Assembly: GCF_002262885.1 (NCBI RefSeq)
Contig: NZ_NKYF01000006.1
Span: 248,001 to 312,000 of the forward strand
Length of the DNA: 64,000 nt
Reading direction: 5' to 3'
DNA from: Pseudonocardia sp. MH-G8
Lineage (GTDB): Bacteria > Actinomycetota > Actinomycetes > Mycobacteriales > Pseudonocardiaceae
In this document: piece after piece, positions 31,079 to 39,933 of the stretch
How positions within the stretch are numbered: the stretch's first letter is position 1
Layout: each line of letters starts with the position of its first letter
Position numbers and translations under genes: made by a program
Notes under the pieces: generated by a model
Seen by the model: only the letters and a program-made list of their open reading frames with translations
The model's database searches: none
What the model was told of the DNA's origin: nothing

Positions 31079-33330
31079 GAGGGGGAGACCGCCTCGGCCT
31101 CGGCGTCGACCTCGGCGTCGGCAGGCGCGGCGGCGTCGGCAGTGCCGTTCTCCGACTCCTCGCCCACCGGGACCAGGCTGATCTTGCCGCGGTTGTCGAT
31201 GTCGGTGACCTCGACGCGGAGCTTGTCGCCGACCTTGACGACGTCCTCCACCTTGGCGATGCGCTTGCCCTGTCCCAGCTTCGAGATGTGGACGAGACCG
31301 TCCTTGCCGGGCACCAGCGAGACGAAGGCGCCGAAGGCCGCGATCTTGACGACCGTGCCGAGGAACCGCTCGCCGATCTTCGGCAGCTGCGGGTTGGCGA
31401 TCGCGTTGATCATGCCGATGGCCTCCTCCGCGGAGGGCCCGTCGGCGGCACCGACGTAGATCGTGCCGTCGTCCTCGATGGAGATGTCGGCGCCGGTCTT
31501 CTCGGTGATCGAGTTGATCATCTTGCCCTTCGGGCCGATGACCTCGCCGATCTTGTCGATCGGCACCTTGACCGCCGTGACGCGCGGCGCGAACTGGCTC
31601 ATCTCGTCGGGCCGGTCGATCGCCTCGCCGATGACCTCGAGGATCGTCATGCGAGCGTCCTTGGCCTGCGACAGGGCCGCGGTGAGCACCTCGGACGGGA
31701 TGCCGTCGAGCTTGGTGTCCAGCTGCAGCGCCGTGACGAACTCGGACGTGCCGGCGACCTTGAAGTCCATGTCGCCGAAGGCGTCCTCGGCACCGAGGAT
31801 GTCGGTGAGCGCGACGTAGCGGGTCTGGCCCTCCACCTCGTCGCTCACGAGGCCCATCGCGATGCCCGCGACCGGCGCCTTCAGCGGCACACCGGCGTTG
31901 AACAGCGACATCGTGGACGCGCAGACCGAGCCCATCGACGTGGAGCCGTTGGAGCCCAGCGCCTCCGACACCTGCCGGATGGCGTAGGGGAACTCCTCGC
32001 GCGTGGGCAGCACGGGCAGCAGGGCCCGCTCGGCCAGCGCGCCGTGGCCGATCTCGCGGCGCTTCGGCGAACCCACCCGGCCGGTCTCACCGGTCGAGTA
32101 CGGCGGGAAGTTGTAGTGGTGCAGGTAGCGCTTGTGCGTCTCCGGGCCGAGCGAATCGATCTGCTGCTCCATGCGCAGCATGTTCAGCGTGGTGACACCC
32201 ATGATCTGGGTCTCGCCGCGCTCGAACAGCGCCGAGCCGTGCGCCCGCGGGACGACCTCGACCTCGGCCGACAGCGGCCGGATGTCGGTGATGCCACGGC
32301 CGTCGATGCGGACCTGGTCGCGCAGGATGCGCTGGCGCACGAGCTTCTTGTTCAGCGACCGGAACGCGGCGCCGAGCTCCTTCTCGCGGCCCTCGAACTT
32401 GCCCTCGAGGGAGGTGAGCACGGCGAGCTTGACCTCGTCGAGCTTCGCCTCGCGCTCCTGCTTCGGGCCGATCGTCAGGGCGGCGGCGAGGTCCTTGCTG
32501 CCCTCCGCCTCGACGGCCTCGAAGACCTCGGGCTGGTACGCGGGGAACGTCGGGTAGTCGCGCGTCGGCTTGGCGGCGACGTCGGCCAGCTGCTGCTGGG
32601 CCACGCACAGGCTGCGGATGAACGGCTTGGCCGCCTCCAGCCCGGCCGCCACGACCTGCTCGGTGGGCGCCTGCGCGCCACCGGCGACGAGCTCGACGGT
32701 CTCGGTGGTGGCCTCGGCCTCCACCATCATGATCGCGACGTCGTCGCCGACCACGCGACCGGCGACGACCATGTCGAACACGGCGCGCTGCAGGTCCTCG
32801 TGCTGCGGGAACGCGATCCACTGGCCGTCGATCAGCGCGACGCGGACGCCGCCGATCGGGCCGGAGAACGGCAGCCCCGACAGTTGGGTGGACATCGACG
32901 CGGCATTGATGGCCAGCGCGTCGTAGGGGTCCTGCGGGTCCAGGCTCATCACGGTGACGACGATCTGGATCTCGTTGCGCAGGCCGTCGACGAACGACGG
33001 GCGCAGCGGCCGGTCGATCAGGCGGCAGGTGAGCACCGCGTCGGTGCCCGGGCGGCCTTCCCGGCGGAAGAACGAGCCGGGGATCTTGCCGATGGCGTAC
33101 ATCCGCTCCTCGACGTCCACCGTGAGGGGGAAGAAGTCGAAGTGCTCCTTGGGGTGCTTCGACGCCGTGGTGGCGGAGAGCAGCATGGTCTCGTCGTCGA
33201 GGTACGCGACGACGGATCCGGCGGCCTGGCGCGCGAGGCGCCCGGTCTCGAACCGGATGGTGCGGGTGCCGAAGCTGCCGTTGTCGATCACGGCAGTGGT
33301 CTCGTGCACGTCGTCCATGGGGTCGGTCAT
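31075..33330 (-). CDS. pnp: Polyribonucleotide nucleotidyltransferase (PNPase)
   Basis: A 751-residue phosphorolytic 3'-5' exoribonuclease. Two RNase PH domains flank an all-helical linker; the second contains GSNGSTSMGSVCASTMSLFN and the active-site aspartates in LGAEDAFGDMDFKVAG. A KH domain (IGPKGKMINSITEKTGA) and an S1 domain (GERFLGTVVKIAAFGAFVSL) end the protein before an acidic, alanine-rich tail. ATG 33330 has AGAAGGA upstream. It follows rpsO as in most actinobacteria. Confidence 0.97.
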   Translation of the reverse strand: MTDPMDDVHETTAVIDNGSFGTRTIRFETGRLARQAAGSVVAYLDDETMLLSATTASKHPKEHFDFFPLTVDVEERMYAIGKIPGSFFRREGRPGTDAVLTCRLIDRPLRPSFVDGLRNEIQIVVTVMSLDPQDPYDALAINAASMSTQLSGLPFSGPIGGVRVALIDGQWIAFPQHEDLQRAVFDMVVAGRVVGDDVAIMMVEAEATTETVELVAGGAQAPTEQVVAAGLEAAKPFIRSLCVAQQQLADVAAKPTRDYPTFPAYQPEVFEAVEAEGSKDLAAALTIGPKQEREAKLDEVKLAVLTSLEGKFEGREKELGAAFRSLNKKLVRQRILRDQVRIDGRGITDIRPLSAEVEVVPRAHGSALFERGETQIMGVTTLNMLRMEQQIDSLGPETHKRYLHHYNFPPYSTGETGRVGSPKRREIGHGALAERALLPVLPTREEFPYAIRQVSEALGSNGSTSMGSVCASTMSLFNAGVPLKAPVAGIAMGLVSDEVEGQTRYVALTDILGAEDAFGDMDFKVAGTSEFVTALQLDTKLDGIPSEVLTAALSQAKDARMTILEVIGEAIDRPDEMSQFAPRVTAVKVPIDKIGEVIGPKGKMINSITEKTGADISIEDDGTIYVGAADGPSAEEAIGMINAIANPQLPKIGERFLGTVVKIAAFGAFVSLVPGKDGLVHISKLGQGKRIAKVEDVVKVGDKLRVEVTDIDNRGKISLVPVGEESENGTADAAAPADAEVDAEAEAVSPS

Positions 33331-33487
33331 GTGGTCCTTCTCTGTGCGTGTGACTCCACGCCGCAGCGGCGGATCCCGGCCGAGCCGGTCTTCGATCGAA
33401 GCCCTCGGGTTCTTGTCCACCCGGGAGCCACTACCGAGGACCGGCGGATCGTCTGCCGGCGGGGCATGGCGTCGTTCCAGTTGTGAC

Positions 33488-33520
33488 GCCGGCCCGGATC
33501 CTCGTCGGATCCGGGCCGGC
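33488..33520 (-). terminator. Hairpin terminator after rpsO
   Basis: Fourteen bases (33488-33501) pair perfectly with 33507-33520 around a five-base loop. On the minus strand this hairpin starts seven bases after the rpsO stop. It may end the rpsO transcript or act as an RNase-processed rpsO-pnp junction, as known in other bacteria. Confidence 0.75.
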
Positions 33521-33526
33521 GGTGTG

Positions 33527-33796
33527 TCAGCGGCGGAGGCCGAGGCGCTCGATCAGGGACCGGTAGCGCGCGACGTCCACCGACGCGAGGTACTTGAGCA
33601 GCCGGCGGCGGCGGCCGACCAGCAGCAACAGTCCGCGCCGCGAGTGGTGGTCGTGCTTGTGCATCTTGAGGTGTTCGGTGAGGCCGATGATCCGCTTGGT
33701 CAGCAGCGCCACCTGCGCCTCGGGCGAACCCGTGTCGCCCTCGTGGACCCCGTACTCGTCCAGGACGCTCTTCTTGGTTGCGGCGTCGAGTGCCAC
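33527..33796 (-). CDS. rpsO: 30S ribosomal protein S15
   Basis: 89 residues, the standard length. The sequence carries the S15 signature (TGSPEAQVALLTKRI, then LTEHLKMHKHDHHSRRGLLL and RRRRLLKYL). It binds 16S rRNA helices 20-22 early in small-subunit assembly. An AGGAAAGAGGAG lies upstream of the ATG. The gene precedes pnp on the same strand, with a hairpin between them. Confidence 0.98.
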   Translation of the reverse strand: MALDAATKKSVLDEYGVHEGDTGSPEAQVALLTKRIIGLTEHLKMHKHDHHSRRGLLLLVGRRRRLLKYLASVDVARYRSLIERLGLRR

Positions 33797-33926
33797 GTGC
33801 TCCTCTTTCCTTCTGCTGTGCCGTGAAGCCCGCTCCCCGCGAAGGGGGCGGAAGACGGTGCACGGCCGCCACGGACTGCAGCCGGACCCAGTACGCCACG
33901 TTACCAGTGGGCCGTGTTCACGCTGC

Positions 33927-34436
33927 TCACGCCCCCGGCCGGCTCGCTGCCTGGCGCAGCACCTCGGCGAGCTCCGGGAACGAGGGTCCCAGCGCCGCCG
34001 CCGCCGCGGCCAGCCGGGCCGGGTCGCTGACGCCGCGCAGCGCCGCGGCCGCCGTGCCGTCCGACGCGGCGCGCCGAGCCCGCCGGGCCGCCGTGCGGGG
34101 CCCGTTCCACTGCCAGCGCGCCCGGGAGATCTCCCCGAGCAGGACCTCGACCGCCCGCGGGTCGGGCACGCTCGGCAGCCCGTGGCACCGGTGGTCCAGC
34201 ATCAGCATGCGGGCCAGCACGGCCGGATCACCGATCTTCACCCGACGCGCGCTCACCAGCTGGCTGAGCATCGCCGGGCTGATCCCCAGGGTACGGGCCA
34301 GGCGCGCCTGGGAGATGCCCAGCGCGCCGGTGAGGCGGCGCACGCGGTCACCGAGGGGGGCGCCGTACAGCTCGCGCTGCCGCTCCCGGTTCTCGATCAG
34401 CCAGGCGCTCGTCGCCTCGCCGCCCGCATCCGCCAT
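33927..34436 (-). CDS. XRE-like helix-turn-helix transcriptional regulator
   Basis: 169 residues from ATG 34436. Residues about 30-66 contain a helix-turn-helix (RVRRLTGALGISQARLARTL then GISPAMLSQLVSARR). The second half is helical with a basic ARRARRA stretch. No ligand domain is recognised. It lies between rpsO and ribF on the same strand, with a repeat-filled gap before ribF. The longer open frame to 34661 extends into repeat DNA and is rejected. Confidence 0.8.
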   Translation of the reverse strand: MADAGGEATSAWLIENRERQRELYGAPLGDRVRRLTGALGISQARLARTLGISPAMLSQLVSARRVKIGDPAVLARMLMLDHRCHGLPSVPDPRAVEVLLGEISRARWQWNGPRTAARRARRAASDGTAAAALRGVSDPARLAAAAAALGPSFPELAEVLRQAASRPGA

Positions 34437-34579
34437 GAGGAGGATGCTCGCAAGGCACGACCCCTCCCCGTGGGCGAACGGCGAAACTGGTGCTTCCCGC
34501 CGGAAAGTCGTCGGGGTGTCGGCGGCACGGGAGGCCGACCTCGTGATCGGCACTTCGGCGCGTTCGCGGGTCGAATCGA

Positions 34580-35035
34580 GCCTGTTGCCGAATCGGTCAC
34601 GGCCCGCACCGCGGACGCTGCGTCGATCACGGCCCACGGTGGCCGGTCGATCGCCGCTCACGACCGTCCGCCCAGGGTCGACGCTGCTGGTCGGGACGCG
34701 GCGCGCTGATCGATCCGATCAGTACCTGGCGGCGGGTGCTGCGACGGTGACGTACTTGTCGGAGCGATCACGGCCACGTGATCGCTCCGAGCAGTACCTG
34801 GGTGCTGTCGCGACGACGACGGCGTACGTGTCGGGCCGAGCAGGGCCAGGTGATCGATCCGATCAGTACCTGCGTGCGGGCGCGACGACAGTGGCGTACA
34901 TGTCGGGCCGAGCAGGGCCAGGTGATCGGCCCGAGCAGTGCGCGGGTGCTGCCGCGGCGACGTCAGGTGCTTCTCGCAGCGATCACCATCCGGCATCCAC
35001 GGGCCCAGCTCGGCAACGCTCGATCTGTCGACCTC
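34580..35035. repeat. Composite intergenic repeat, copy B, with 71/72-bp units
   Basis: A leader beginning CCTGTTGCCG at 34580 is followed by units with TGATCG starts at 34708, 34779, 34851 and 34923 (spacing 71, 72 and 72), and a trailer with GCGATCACCATCCGGCATCC at about 34979. Leader and trailer match those of copies A and C. Two of the units carry a variant TGTCGGGCCGAGCAGGGCC end instead of the GTCAGG block. No gene is present. Confidence 0.85.
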
Positions 35036-35095
35036 GCACCATTTTCGCTGATCACGGCCACCTCGCGTCCCGGGACGCGCCCCGTGCATGATCAA

Positions 35096-35246
35096 TGAGA
35101 CGTGAGAGGGGTCTGCTGGAGATCAAACCCCGCTGAGGTCTCGCTCGTGGCGGACGTGGCCGTCCAGGTTCCGCGTCCCGCGCCCGTTGCACGACCACGT
35201 AGACGTGAGAGGGGTTGGGGGAAGATCCAACCCCGCTCACGTCTAC
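35096..35246. repeat. Two related long hairpins (GACGTGAGAGGGGT family)
   Basis: The better hairpin pairs 35199-35218 with 35227-35246, 19 of 20 bases, around an eight-base loop; the stem begins GTAGACGTGAG. A degenerate version with GAGACGTGAGAGGGGT and its partial complement lies at about 35097-35142. The two are about 100 bases apart in the same orientation. They sit between repeat copies B and C, far from any gene start. Confidence 0.7.
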
Positions 35247-35574
35247 ATCGTCGTGGAATCTCCTGCGGGCGCGCCGTTCCCGGCTCGCGACCACTGCCTC
35301 ACACCCCGGCCCTGGTCTTCGGCGTAGTCGGCCGGGTTCCCCCTGCTCCTCCCGTCGGCGGGGTGGCCGGGTTGGCAGCACTGCCGAATATCGGGGTTGG
35401 GTGGGCGGCCGTCCCCGGCGCGGGCCCAGGCCTGTCCGCGACGAGCCCGCCCCGCTGCGTGCTCGCGCACCTTGCGGTGGTCCCGATCCACCCCCTCCCG
35501 GTGACCATCGGGCCGGTTCGCGACGCGTCCACCTCTCATGATCGGCGGGATCGAGACATGGGCTGCAGGGGGAA
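35247..35574. other. Intergenic stretch without recognised content
   Basis: Open frames exist on both strands here (for example a 189-codon plus-strand frame from 35102), but they run through the hairpins and repeats, have no ribosome binding sites and show no domain. I see no gene. Confidence 0.5.
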
Positions 35575-36165
35575 GCCTGTTGCCGGATGGGTCAGGCCCG
35601 TACCGCGGGCGCTGCTCGATCACGAGCAGATGGCGGTCGGTCGATCTTCGGCCACGACCCTCCGCCCATGATCGACGCTGCCGGTCGGGACGTGGCCCGC
35701 GGTGATCGATCTGATCAGCACCTGGGAGCGGGTGTGACGACGGTCGCGTACGTGTCGAGGTGATCAGGGCCTGGTGATCGGTGCGAGCAGTGCGTGGGTG
35801 CTGTCGCGGCGACGTCAGGTACTTCTCGGGGTGATCAGCACCGGGTGATCGGTCCGAGCAGTGCGTGGGTGCTGTCGCGGCGACGTCAGGTACTTCTCGG
35901 GGTGATCAGGACCGGGTGATCGGTCCGAGCAGTGCGTGGGTGCTGTCGCGGCGACGTCAGGTACTTCTCGGGGTGATCAGGGCCGGGTGATCGGTCCGAG
36001 CAGTGCGTGGGTGCTGTCGCGGCGACGTCAGGTACTTCTCGGGGTGATCAGGGCCGGGTGATCGGTCCGAGCAGTGCGTGGGTGCTGTCGCGGCGACGTC
36101 AGGTACTTCTCGAAGCGATCACCACCGGGCATCCGACACCCGATCCGGCCACACGCTCGATCCGC
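35575..36165. repeat. Composite intergenic repeat, copy C, with near-identical 71-bp units
   Basis: The leader (CCTGTTGCCGGATGGGTCAG) begins at 35575. Units start TGATCG at 35703, 35775, 35846, 35917, 35988 and 36059; the last four intervals are exactly 71 bases and the units are nearly identical, which implies recent expansion. The trailer (GCGATCACCACCGGGCATCC) starts near 36116. This is the youngest-looking array in the window. Confidence 0.9.
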
Positions 36166-36230
36166 CCGCTTTCGCGCCGAAGCATCGATCTTGACCGCTC
36201 GCCGGCGAGCGCGCGTGGTCGCCGGACCGG

Positions 36231-37157
36231 TCAGGGAGCGAGCAGCTCGCGGGTGCGGGCGACGTCCCGGTGCATCTGCGCAACGAGCGCGTCGACGTCG
36301 GCGAACCGCTCCTGGCCGCGCAGCCGGTGCTCGATGTCGAGGGCGACCTCGAAGCCATAGAAATCCTCGTCGACGTCGAGCACGTACGCCTCGACGGTGC
36401 GTTCCTTGCCCGAGAACGTCGGGTTGGTGCCCACGGAGATCGCCGCCGGCAGGCTGCGCTCCCCGATCACGAACCGCCCCGCGTAGACGCCGTCGGCGGG
36501 CAGCGCGGAGTAGGACACCGTTGCGAGGTTGGCGGTCGGGAACCCGAGGTCGCGGCCGCGGCGATCACCGTGCACCACCACACCCTCGACGCGGTGCGGC
36601 CGGCCGAGCGCCGCCGCCGCGGCAGCCATGTCGCCCGCGTCGATGCACGCGCGGATGTAGGTGGACGAGAACGTGATCCCGTCGTCGGTGATCAGCTCCA
36701 GGCCTTCGACTCCGAACCCGAACCGCTGCCCCAGCTCGGTGAGCAGCGCGACGTCCCCCGCCGCCTTGTGCCCGAACGTGAAGTTCCGCCCGACCACGAC
36801 GTCGGCGGCGTGCAGCCGCTCCACCAGCACCTCGTGCGCGAACTCGGGGGGCGCGGTGCGCGCGAGCTCCAGCGTGAAGGGGAGCACGAGGAACGCGTCG
36901 ACGCCGAACCCGGCTACCAGGTCCGCGCGGCGCGGCAGTGTGGTCAGCCGCGCCGGGTGGCTGCCGGGGCGCACGACCTCGGCAGGGTGCGGGTCGAACG
37001 TCACGAGCACGGTGGGGAGCCCGCGCGCCCGCCCCCGCTCCACCGCACGGCCGATCAGCTGCTGGTGCCCGCGGTGCACGCCGTCGAACACGCCGACGGT
37101 GACGACGCTGCGGCCCCAACCGGTGGGAACGGCCTCCAGCCCACGCCAGCGCTGCAC
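36231..37157 (-). CDS. ribF: Bifunctional riboflavin kinase / FAD synthetase
   Basis: 308 residues from GTG 37157. The FAD-synthetase half has VTVGVFDGVHRGHQQLI (nucleotidyltransferase HxGH-type motif) and GRNFTFGHKAAGD. The riboflavin-kinase half has GRDLGFPTANL (the conserved GxPTAN) and EAYVLDVDEDFYG. It converts riboflavin to FMN and then FAD. It is separated from truB by about 180 bases containing a long palindrome, and from the upstream XRE gene by repeat arrays. Confidence 0.96.
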   Translation of the reverse strand: MQRWRGLEAVPTGWGRSVVTVGVFDGVHRGHQQLIGRAVERGRARGLPTVLVTFDPHPAEVVRPGSHPARLTTLPRRADLVAGFGVDAFLVLPFTLELARTAPPEFAHEVLVERLHAADVVVGRNFTFGHKAAGDVALLTELGQRFGFGVEGLELITDDGITFSSTYIRACIDAGDMAAAAAALGRPHRVEGVVVHGDRRGRDLGFPTANLATVSYSALPADGVYAGRFVIGERSLPAAISVGTNPTFSGKERTVEAYVLDVDEDFYGFEVALDIEHRLRGQERFADVDALVAQMHRDVARTRELLAP

Positions 37158-37232
37158 GGTCGCGAGCCTACGGAACGCCGCTCGCACCACCGCGAGCGGT
37201 AGTGCCCACGCCCGGCACACCGAATCCGGTGC

Positions 37233-37260
37233 CCGCACACCGACTGCAGTCGGTGTGCGG
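37233..37260. repeat. Perfect 28-bp palindrome between truB and ribF
   Basis: CCGCACACCGACTG (37233-37246) is followed without a loop by its exact complement (37247-37260). Imperfect GCACACCG and CGGTGTGCG copies flank it at about 37215 and 37269. It could be a terminator for truB, but the absence of a loop and the flanking partial copies fit a protein-binding site or repeat element equally well. Confidence 0.65.
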
Positions 37261-37334
37261 ACGCGGCGATCGGTGTGCGAGCCCCGGATCATGGGTCCCC
37301 ATCCCCGCCGAGCCGCGATCTGCGGGCGGGGAGG

Positions 37335-38213
37335 TCACGTCGCCGCGGGGGCCAGGACCACCAGCGGACGGGCCCGGTCGTCGCGGTCGGCCACCAGGGC
37401 CAGGGCGCGGCCGTCGGGGGCGAAGACGCCGTACGTGCCGCTCGTCCCGGTGGCGGGCAGCGGGCGCCCGTGGGAGATGTCGGCGGCGAGCGCCGCGTCG
37501 AGGTCGCGGCGGGGGAAGGCCAGCGCAACCGCGTCGTCGAGCGGGACGACCGCGCTCGCGTCGGCCTCCAGCGTCTCGAGCGTGCTCGCGTGCTCGAGGG
37601 CGAACGGCCCGACGCGGGTGCGGCGCAGCGCCGTGAGGTGCCCGCCGACGCCCAGTGCGGCGCCCAGGTCACGCGCCAGCGCGCGGACGTAGGTGCCCGA
37701 GGTGCAGCTCACGGTCACGTCCAGGTCCGCGCCGCGGCGCTCCAGCAACGTGAACTCCGTGACGGTGACGGGCCGCGCGGCCAGCACGACCTCCTCCCCC
37801 GCCCGGGCCAGCGCGTAGGCGCGCTTCCCGTCGACCTTGATGGCGCTCACCGTGCTCGGGACCTGCTCGATCGGGCCAGTCAGGGCCGTCATGCCCGCGG
37901 CGATCGCGGCGTCGGTCACCCCGCTCGCGTCGGCCGTGGCCAGCACCTCGCCCTCGGCGTCGTCGGTGCGGGTGGACGCGCCGAGCCGGATCGTGGCGGT
38001 GTAGGCCTTGGTGTCCAGCGCCAGGTGCCCGAGCAGCTTGGTGCCGCGGCCGACCCCGCACACGAGCACGCCCGTGGCCATCGGGTCGAGCGTGCCGGCG
38101 TGCCCGATCTTGCGCGTGCGCAGGATCCGGCGCAGCCGTGCGACGACGTCGTGCGACGTCAGGCCGGAGGGCTTGTCCACGACGACGAGTCCGGGAGCGG
38201 GGATGTCCACCAC
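37335..38213 (-). CDS. truB: tRNA pseudouridine(55) synthase
   Basis: About 292 residues from tandem GTG codons at 38213/38210. It has the TruB motifs GLVVVDKPSGLTSHDVV and the catalytic aspartate loop HAGTLDPMATGVL, then KAYTATIRLG and the RNA-contacting KVDGKRAYALARAGE. The C-terminal region is PUA-like. It makes pseudouridine 55 in the tRNA T-loop. It precedes ribF as in most actinobacteria. Its upstream neighbour would normally be the nrnA/MATE group, which here is 12.7 kb away. Confidence 0.95.
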   Translation of the reverse strand: MVDIPAPGLVVVDKPSGLTSHDVVARLRRILRTRKIGHAGTLDPMATGVLVCGVGRGTKLLGHLALDTKAYTATIRLGASTRTDDAEGEVLATADASGVTDAAIAAGMTALTGPIEQVPSTVSAIKVDGKRAYALARAGEEVVLAARPVTVTEFTLLERRGADLDVTVSCTSGTYVRALARDLGAALGVGGHLTALRRTRVGPFALEHASTLETLEADASAVVPLDDAVALAFPRRDLDAALAADISHGRPLPATGTSGTYGVFAPDGRALALVADRDDRARPLVVLAPAAT

Positions 38214-38292
38214 CTGATTCTCGCAATGTGCGTACCGACCGTCGGAGGCGCCGGTTACCGTCACCGCGGACAGCGGTTCAGGGGGCCTGCAG

Positions 38293-39933
38293 ATGTCGAC
38301 CACAACGGTCACCGCGGGTGCCGTGCTGCGCCGCGGGGCGGGCGCGCGCCCCCGCGATCTCGTCGCCGCGTCGCTGCTGGTGGGGGTGCACCAACTGGCC
38401 GAGGCCGCGGTGCCCGTCACGGTCGGCTGGGTGATCGACCTCGCCGTGGTCACCGGCGACACCGGCGCGCTGCTGCGCTGGCTCGCGGTGGTCCTCGGGG
38501 TGTTCGTGGTGCTCTCCACCAGCGCGCTGGGCGGCTACTGGCTGGCCCGGCGCACCGAGCTGCTGGCCGCCCACCGGCTCCGCATGGACGTCACCGCGCG
38601 CGTGCTGCACCCGGCGGGCGGTGCACCCGGGCGCTCCGGCGAGCTCGTGAGCACCGCGGGCGCGGACGCCGACCGCGCGGCGCTCGTGTGCCAGGTGATC
38701 TGGGGCGGCTCCGCTGCCCTCGCCGCGCTCGCGGGCGGCGCCGTCGTGCTGCTCGGCTCGTCCGTGGTCCTCGGGCTCGTCGTGCTCGTCGGGGTGCCGC
38801 TGGTGTTGCTCGCGTCCCGGTTGCTGGCCCGGCCGCTGGTCGGGCGGGCAGAGGCGGAGCAGTCCGCGCTCGCCGCTGCCACCGGCGTGGCCACCGACGT
38901 CGTGAGCGGGTTGCGCGTGATCAAGGGCATCGGTGCCGAGCAGGCCGCCACCGGGTCCTACCGCAGCGCCAGCCGGTCCGCACTGGCGGCCCGCCTCTCC
39001 GCGGCGCGCCTCGAGGGCGGCTACCTCGGCGCCACCAACGTCATCACCGGGCTCTTCCTCGTGGTCGTGGCGTGGGTCGGGGGCCGGCTCGCCCTCGACG
39101 GCGCCATCAGCATCGGCGAGCTGGTCGCCGGCGTCGGGCTCGCGCAGTTCCTCATCGGGCCGCTCGAACGCCTCACCGAGATCGGCACCGTGCTGGCGGG
39201 CGCCCGGGGGTCGGCCCGCCGCGTGGCCATCGTGCTGGACGCTCCCCCCACGGTCCGCGAGGGTGCCGGTGCGCTGCCCGAGCACCCGGCGGGCGCGCTG
39301 CGCGTGCGCGTGCCCCGCGGACCCGCCGTCGACGTGGCGGCCGGCGAGCACCTCGGGATCGTCACGCTGCAGGCGGCCGACGCCGCGGCGCTGCTCGACG
39401 CGCTGGCCCGCGACAGCGACGCCGAGGTGGTCCTCGACGGCGAGGACCTGCGCGAGGTCACCCTCGACCACGCCCGCCGCGCGGTGCTGGTGGCACGGCA
39501 CGAGGCCACGCTGTTCGAGGGCACGGTCGCCGACAACACCGGCCGCGACCCCGGCGCCCTCGCCGCCGCGGCCGCGGACGAGGTCGTCGACACGCTCCCG
39601 CACGGCCTCGACAGCGAGGTGGCCGAGCGGGGCCGCACGCTGTCCGGCGGGCAACGCCAGCGGATCGGGCTGGCCCGGGCGCTGGCCGCGCGCGCGTGCG
39701 TACTCGTGCTGCACGACCCCACCACCGCGGTCGACGCCGCCACCGAGCACCGGATCGCCGCGGGCGTCTCGGCGCTGCGGGCGGGGCGCACCACGGTGCT
39801 CGTGGCGTCGAGCCCGGCGCTGCTGGCCCGCTGCGACCGCGTGCTGCTGGTGGACGGGGGCGCGGTGGTCGCGTCCGGCACGCACGCCGAGCTGGTGTCC
39901 GACCCCCGCTACCAGCGGGCGGTGCTGGCGTGA
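38293..39933 (+). CDS. ABC exporter half with degenerate Walker A and intact LSGGQ
   Basis: A 546-residue fusion of six membrane segments and an ATPase domain. The ATPase is unusual: the Walker A position reads VTLQAADAAALL with no GxxGxGKS/T, the Q-loop reads VLVARHEATLFEG, Walker B is VLVLHDPTTAVD, and the H-loop histidine is replaced (ASSPALL). The signature LSGGQRQRIGLARAL is perfect. It overlaps the next half-transporter (GTGA) and should form a heterodimer in which it supplies only the signature motif. Confidence 0.88.
   Translation: MSTTTVTAGAVLRRGAGARPRDLVAASLLVGVHQLAEAAVPVTVGWVIDLAVVTGDTGALLRWLAVVLGVFVVLSTSALGGYWLARRTELLAAHRLRMDVTARVLHPAGGAPGRSGELVSTAGADADRAALVCQVIWGGSAALAALAGGAVVLLGSSVVLGLVVLVGVPLVLLASRLLARPLVGRAEAEQSALAAATGVATDVVSGLRVIKGIGAEQAATGSYRSASRSALAARLSAARLEGGYLGATNVITGLFLVVVAWVGGRLALDGAISIGELVAGVGLAQFLIGPLERLTEIGTVLAGARGSARRVAIVLDAPPTVREGAGALPEHPAGALRVRVPRGPAVDVAAGEHLGIVTLQAADAAALLDALARDSDAEVVLDGEDLREVTLDHARRAVLVARHEATLFEGTVADNTGRDPGALAAAAADEVVDTLPHGLDSEVAERGRTLSGGQRQRIGLARALAARACVLVLHDPTTAVDAATEHRIAAGVSALRAGRTTVLVASSPALLARCDRVLLVDGGAVVASGTHAELVSDPRYQRAVLA

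Noticed and set aside
35102..35671. 189-codon plus-strand frame in the long intergenic region
   Set aside because: It runs through two hairpins and the repeat leader, has no ribosome binding site, and its composition does not resemble a protein domain.
35775..36129. Regular 71-bp repeats could be taken for a CRISPR array
   Set aside because: The whole 71-bp period is conserved, so there are no unique spacers. The units lack a short palindromic repeat plus variable spacer structure, and no cas gene is present.
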